Assembly: GCA_900539265.1 (NCBI GenBank)
Contig: UQBM01000035.1
Location: 1 to 14,729 of the forward strand
Source of the DNA: an uncultured Mollicutes bacterium
GTDB taxonomy: Bacteria > Bacillota_I > Bacilli_A > ML615J-28 > CAG-313
DNA length: 14,729 nucleotides
Direction: 5' to 3'
Shown: one piece after another, positions 14,681 to 14,729 of the stretch
How the letters are laid out: every line of letters starts with the position of its first letter
Numbering within the stretch: the first letter of the stretch is position 1
Notes under the pieces: model-generated
Told to the model about the DNA's origin: nothing
The model's input: the letters and a program-made list of their open reading frames with translations, nothing else
Databases searched by the model: none
Program-made: the position numbers and the translations under genes

Positions 14681-14729
14681 TGTCAAGTTAAATATCCTCA
14701 ATTTTGTTCATTTAACTATCCTCAGTTTG
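14681..14729 (+). mobile_element. Possible end of an IS21-like insertion sequence
   Basis: The stretch opens with TG and contains TTAAATATCCTCAATTT (14688-14704) and TTAACTATCCTCAGTTT (14712-14728), 15 of 17 bases equal at a 24-base period. Multiple transposase-binding repeats inside an end that starts with TG are known for IS21-family elements. The other end and the transposase gene are outside the window, so this is a suggestion only. Confidence 0.35.
14688..14728. repeat. Direct repeat, 2 x 17 bases, 24-base period
   Basis: Two copies of TTAA(A/C)TATCCTCA(A/G)TTT. Spacing of about two helical turns places both on one face of the DNA, as expected for a protein-binding repeat. Confidence 0.7.

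Noticed and set aside
14316..14701. Two minus-strand frames across the ncRNA region
   Set aside because: They have no ribosome site and their length is explained by chance in a structured region whose promoter and terminator both point to plus.
1..14729. CRISPR array or tRNA gene
   Set aside because: No regularly spaced repeats and no cloverleaf with a T-arm GTTCGA-like sequence were found on either strand.

Overview
The window joins two unlike pieces of DNA. Positions 1 to about 7,430 are very AT-rich, with all genes on the minus strand. They include the translation operon infC-rpmI-rplT with an attenuator leader, and two sets of ABC-transporter genes. The gene order, TTGACA/TATAAT promoters, AGGAGG ribosome sites and use of TGA as a stop point to a low-GC Bacillota (Bacilli-like) host with the standard code. 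From about 7,540 to the right end the DNA is visibly richer in G and C, all genes are on the plus strand, and the content is that of mobile elements of gut Bacillota.

Minus-strand part, in order of transcription. (i) 7378 to 4397: a four-helix membrane protein, an ABC ATPase and a large duplicated ABC permease. Their reading frames overlap, the set starts at a consensus promoter and ends in a hairpin at 4360-4389. (ii) 4296 to 1446: an exported protein with a beta-rich pattern, a protein with one membrane anchor, a second ABC ATPase and a six-helix permease, again with overlapping frames. (iii) 1211 to 81: infC (start codon very probably ATT), rpmI and rplT. This operon has its own promoter only 14 bp beyond the preceding stop codon, then a leader with three hairpins, the last an intrinsic terminator.

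Plus-strand part. A strong hairpin (7596-7633) is followed by a DUF6809-like small gene and a second terminator (7995-8034). A promoter then reads a compact module: a 69-residue Cro/CI-type regulator, a protein made of two copies of one domain whose 5' end is cut off by an in-frame TAA at codon 9, and a 1605-residue enzyme. The enzyme combines a DnaQ-like exonuclease, a four-cysteine zinc motif, a complete RecQ-type SF2 helicase, a long helical or winged-helix middle and a complete UvrD-type SF1 helicase. A 14-bp terminator closes the module. The layout (own promoter, small regulator, partner, multi-activity DNA-processing enzyme, terminators on both sides) fits a cargo module that acts on DNA, possibly in defence against invading DNA. 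That role is inference.

Beyond the module lies a probable structured non-coding RNA of about 240 nt, with an extended -10 promoter (14353-14381), long-range stems and an intrinsic terminator. After it comes a ribosome site and an ATG whose gene is cut short at once. The last 49 bases hold a 17-base direct repeat that resembles the end of an insertion sequence.
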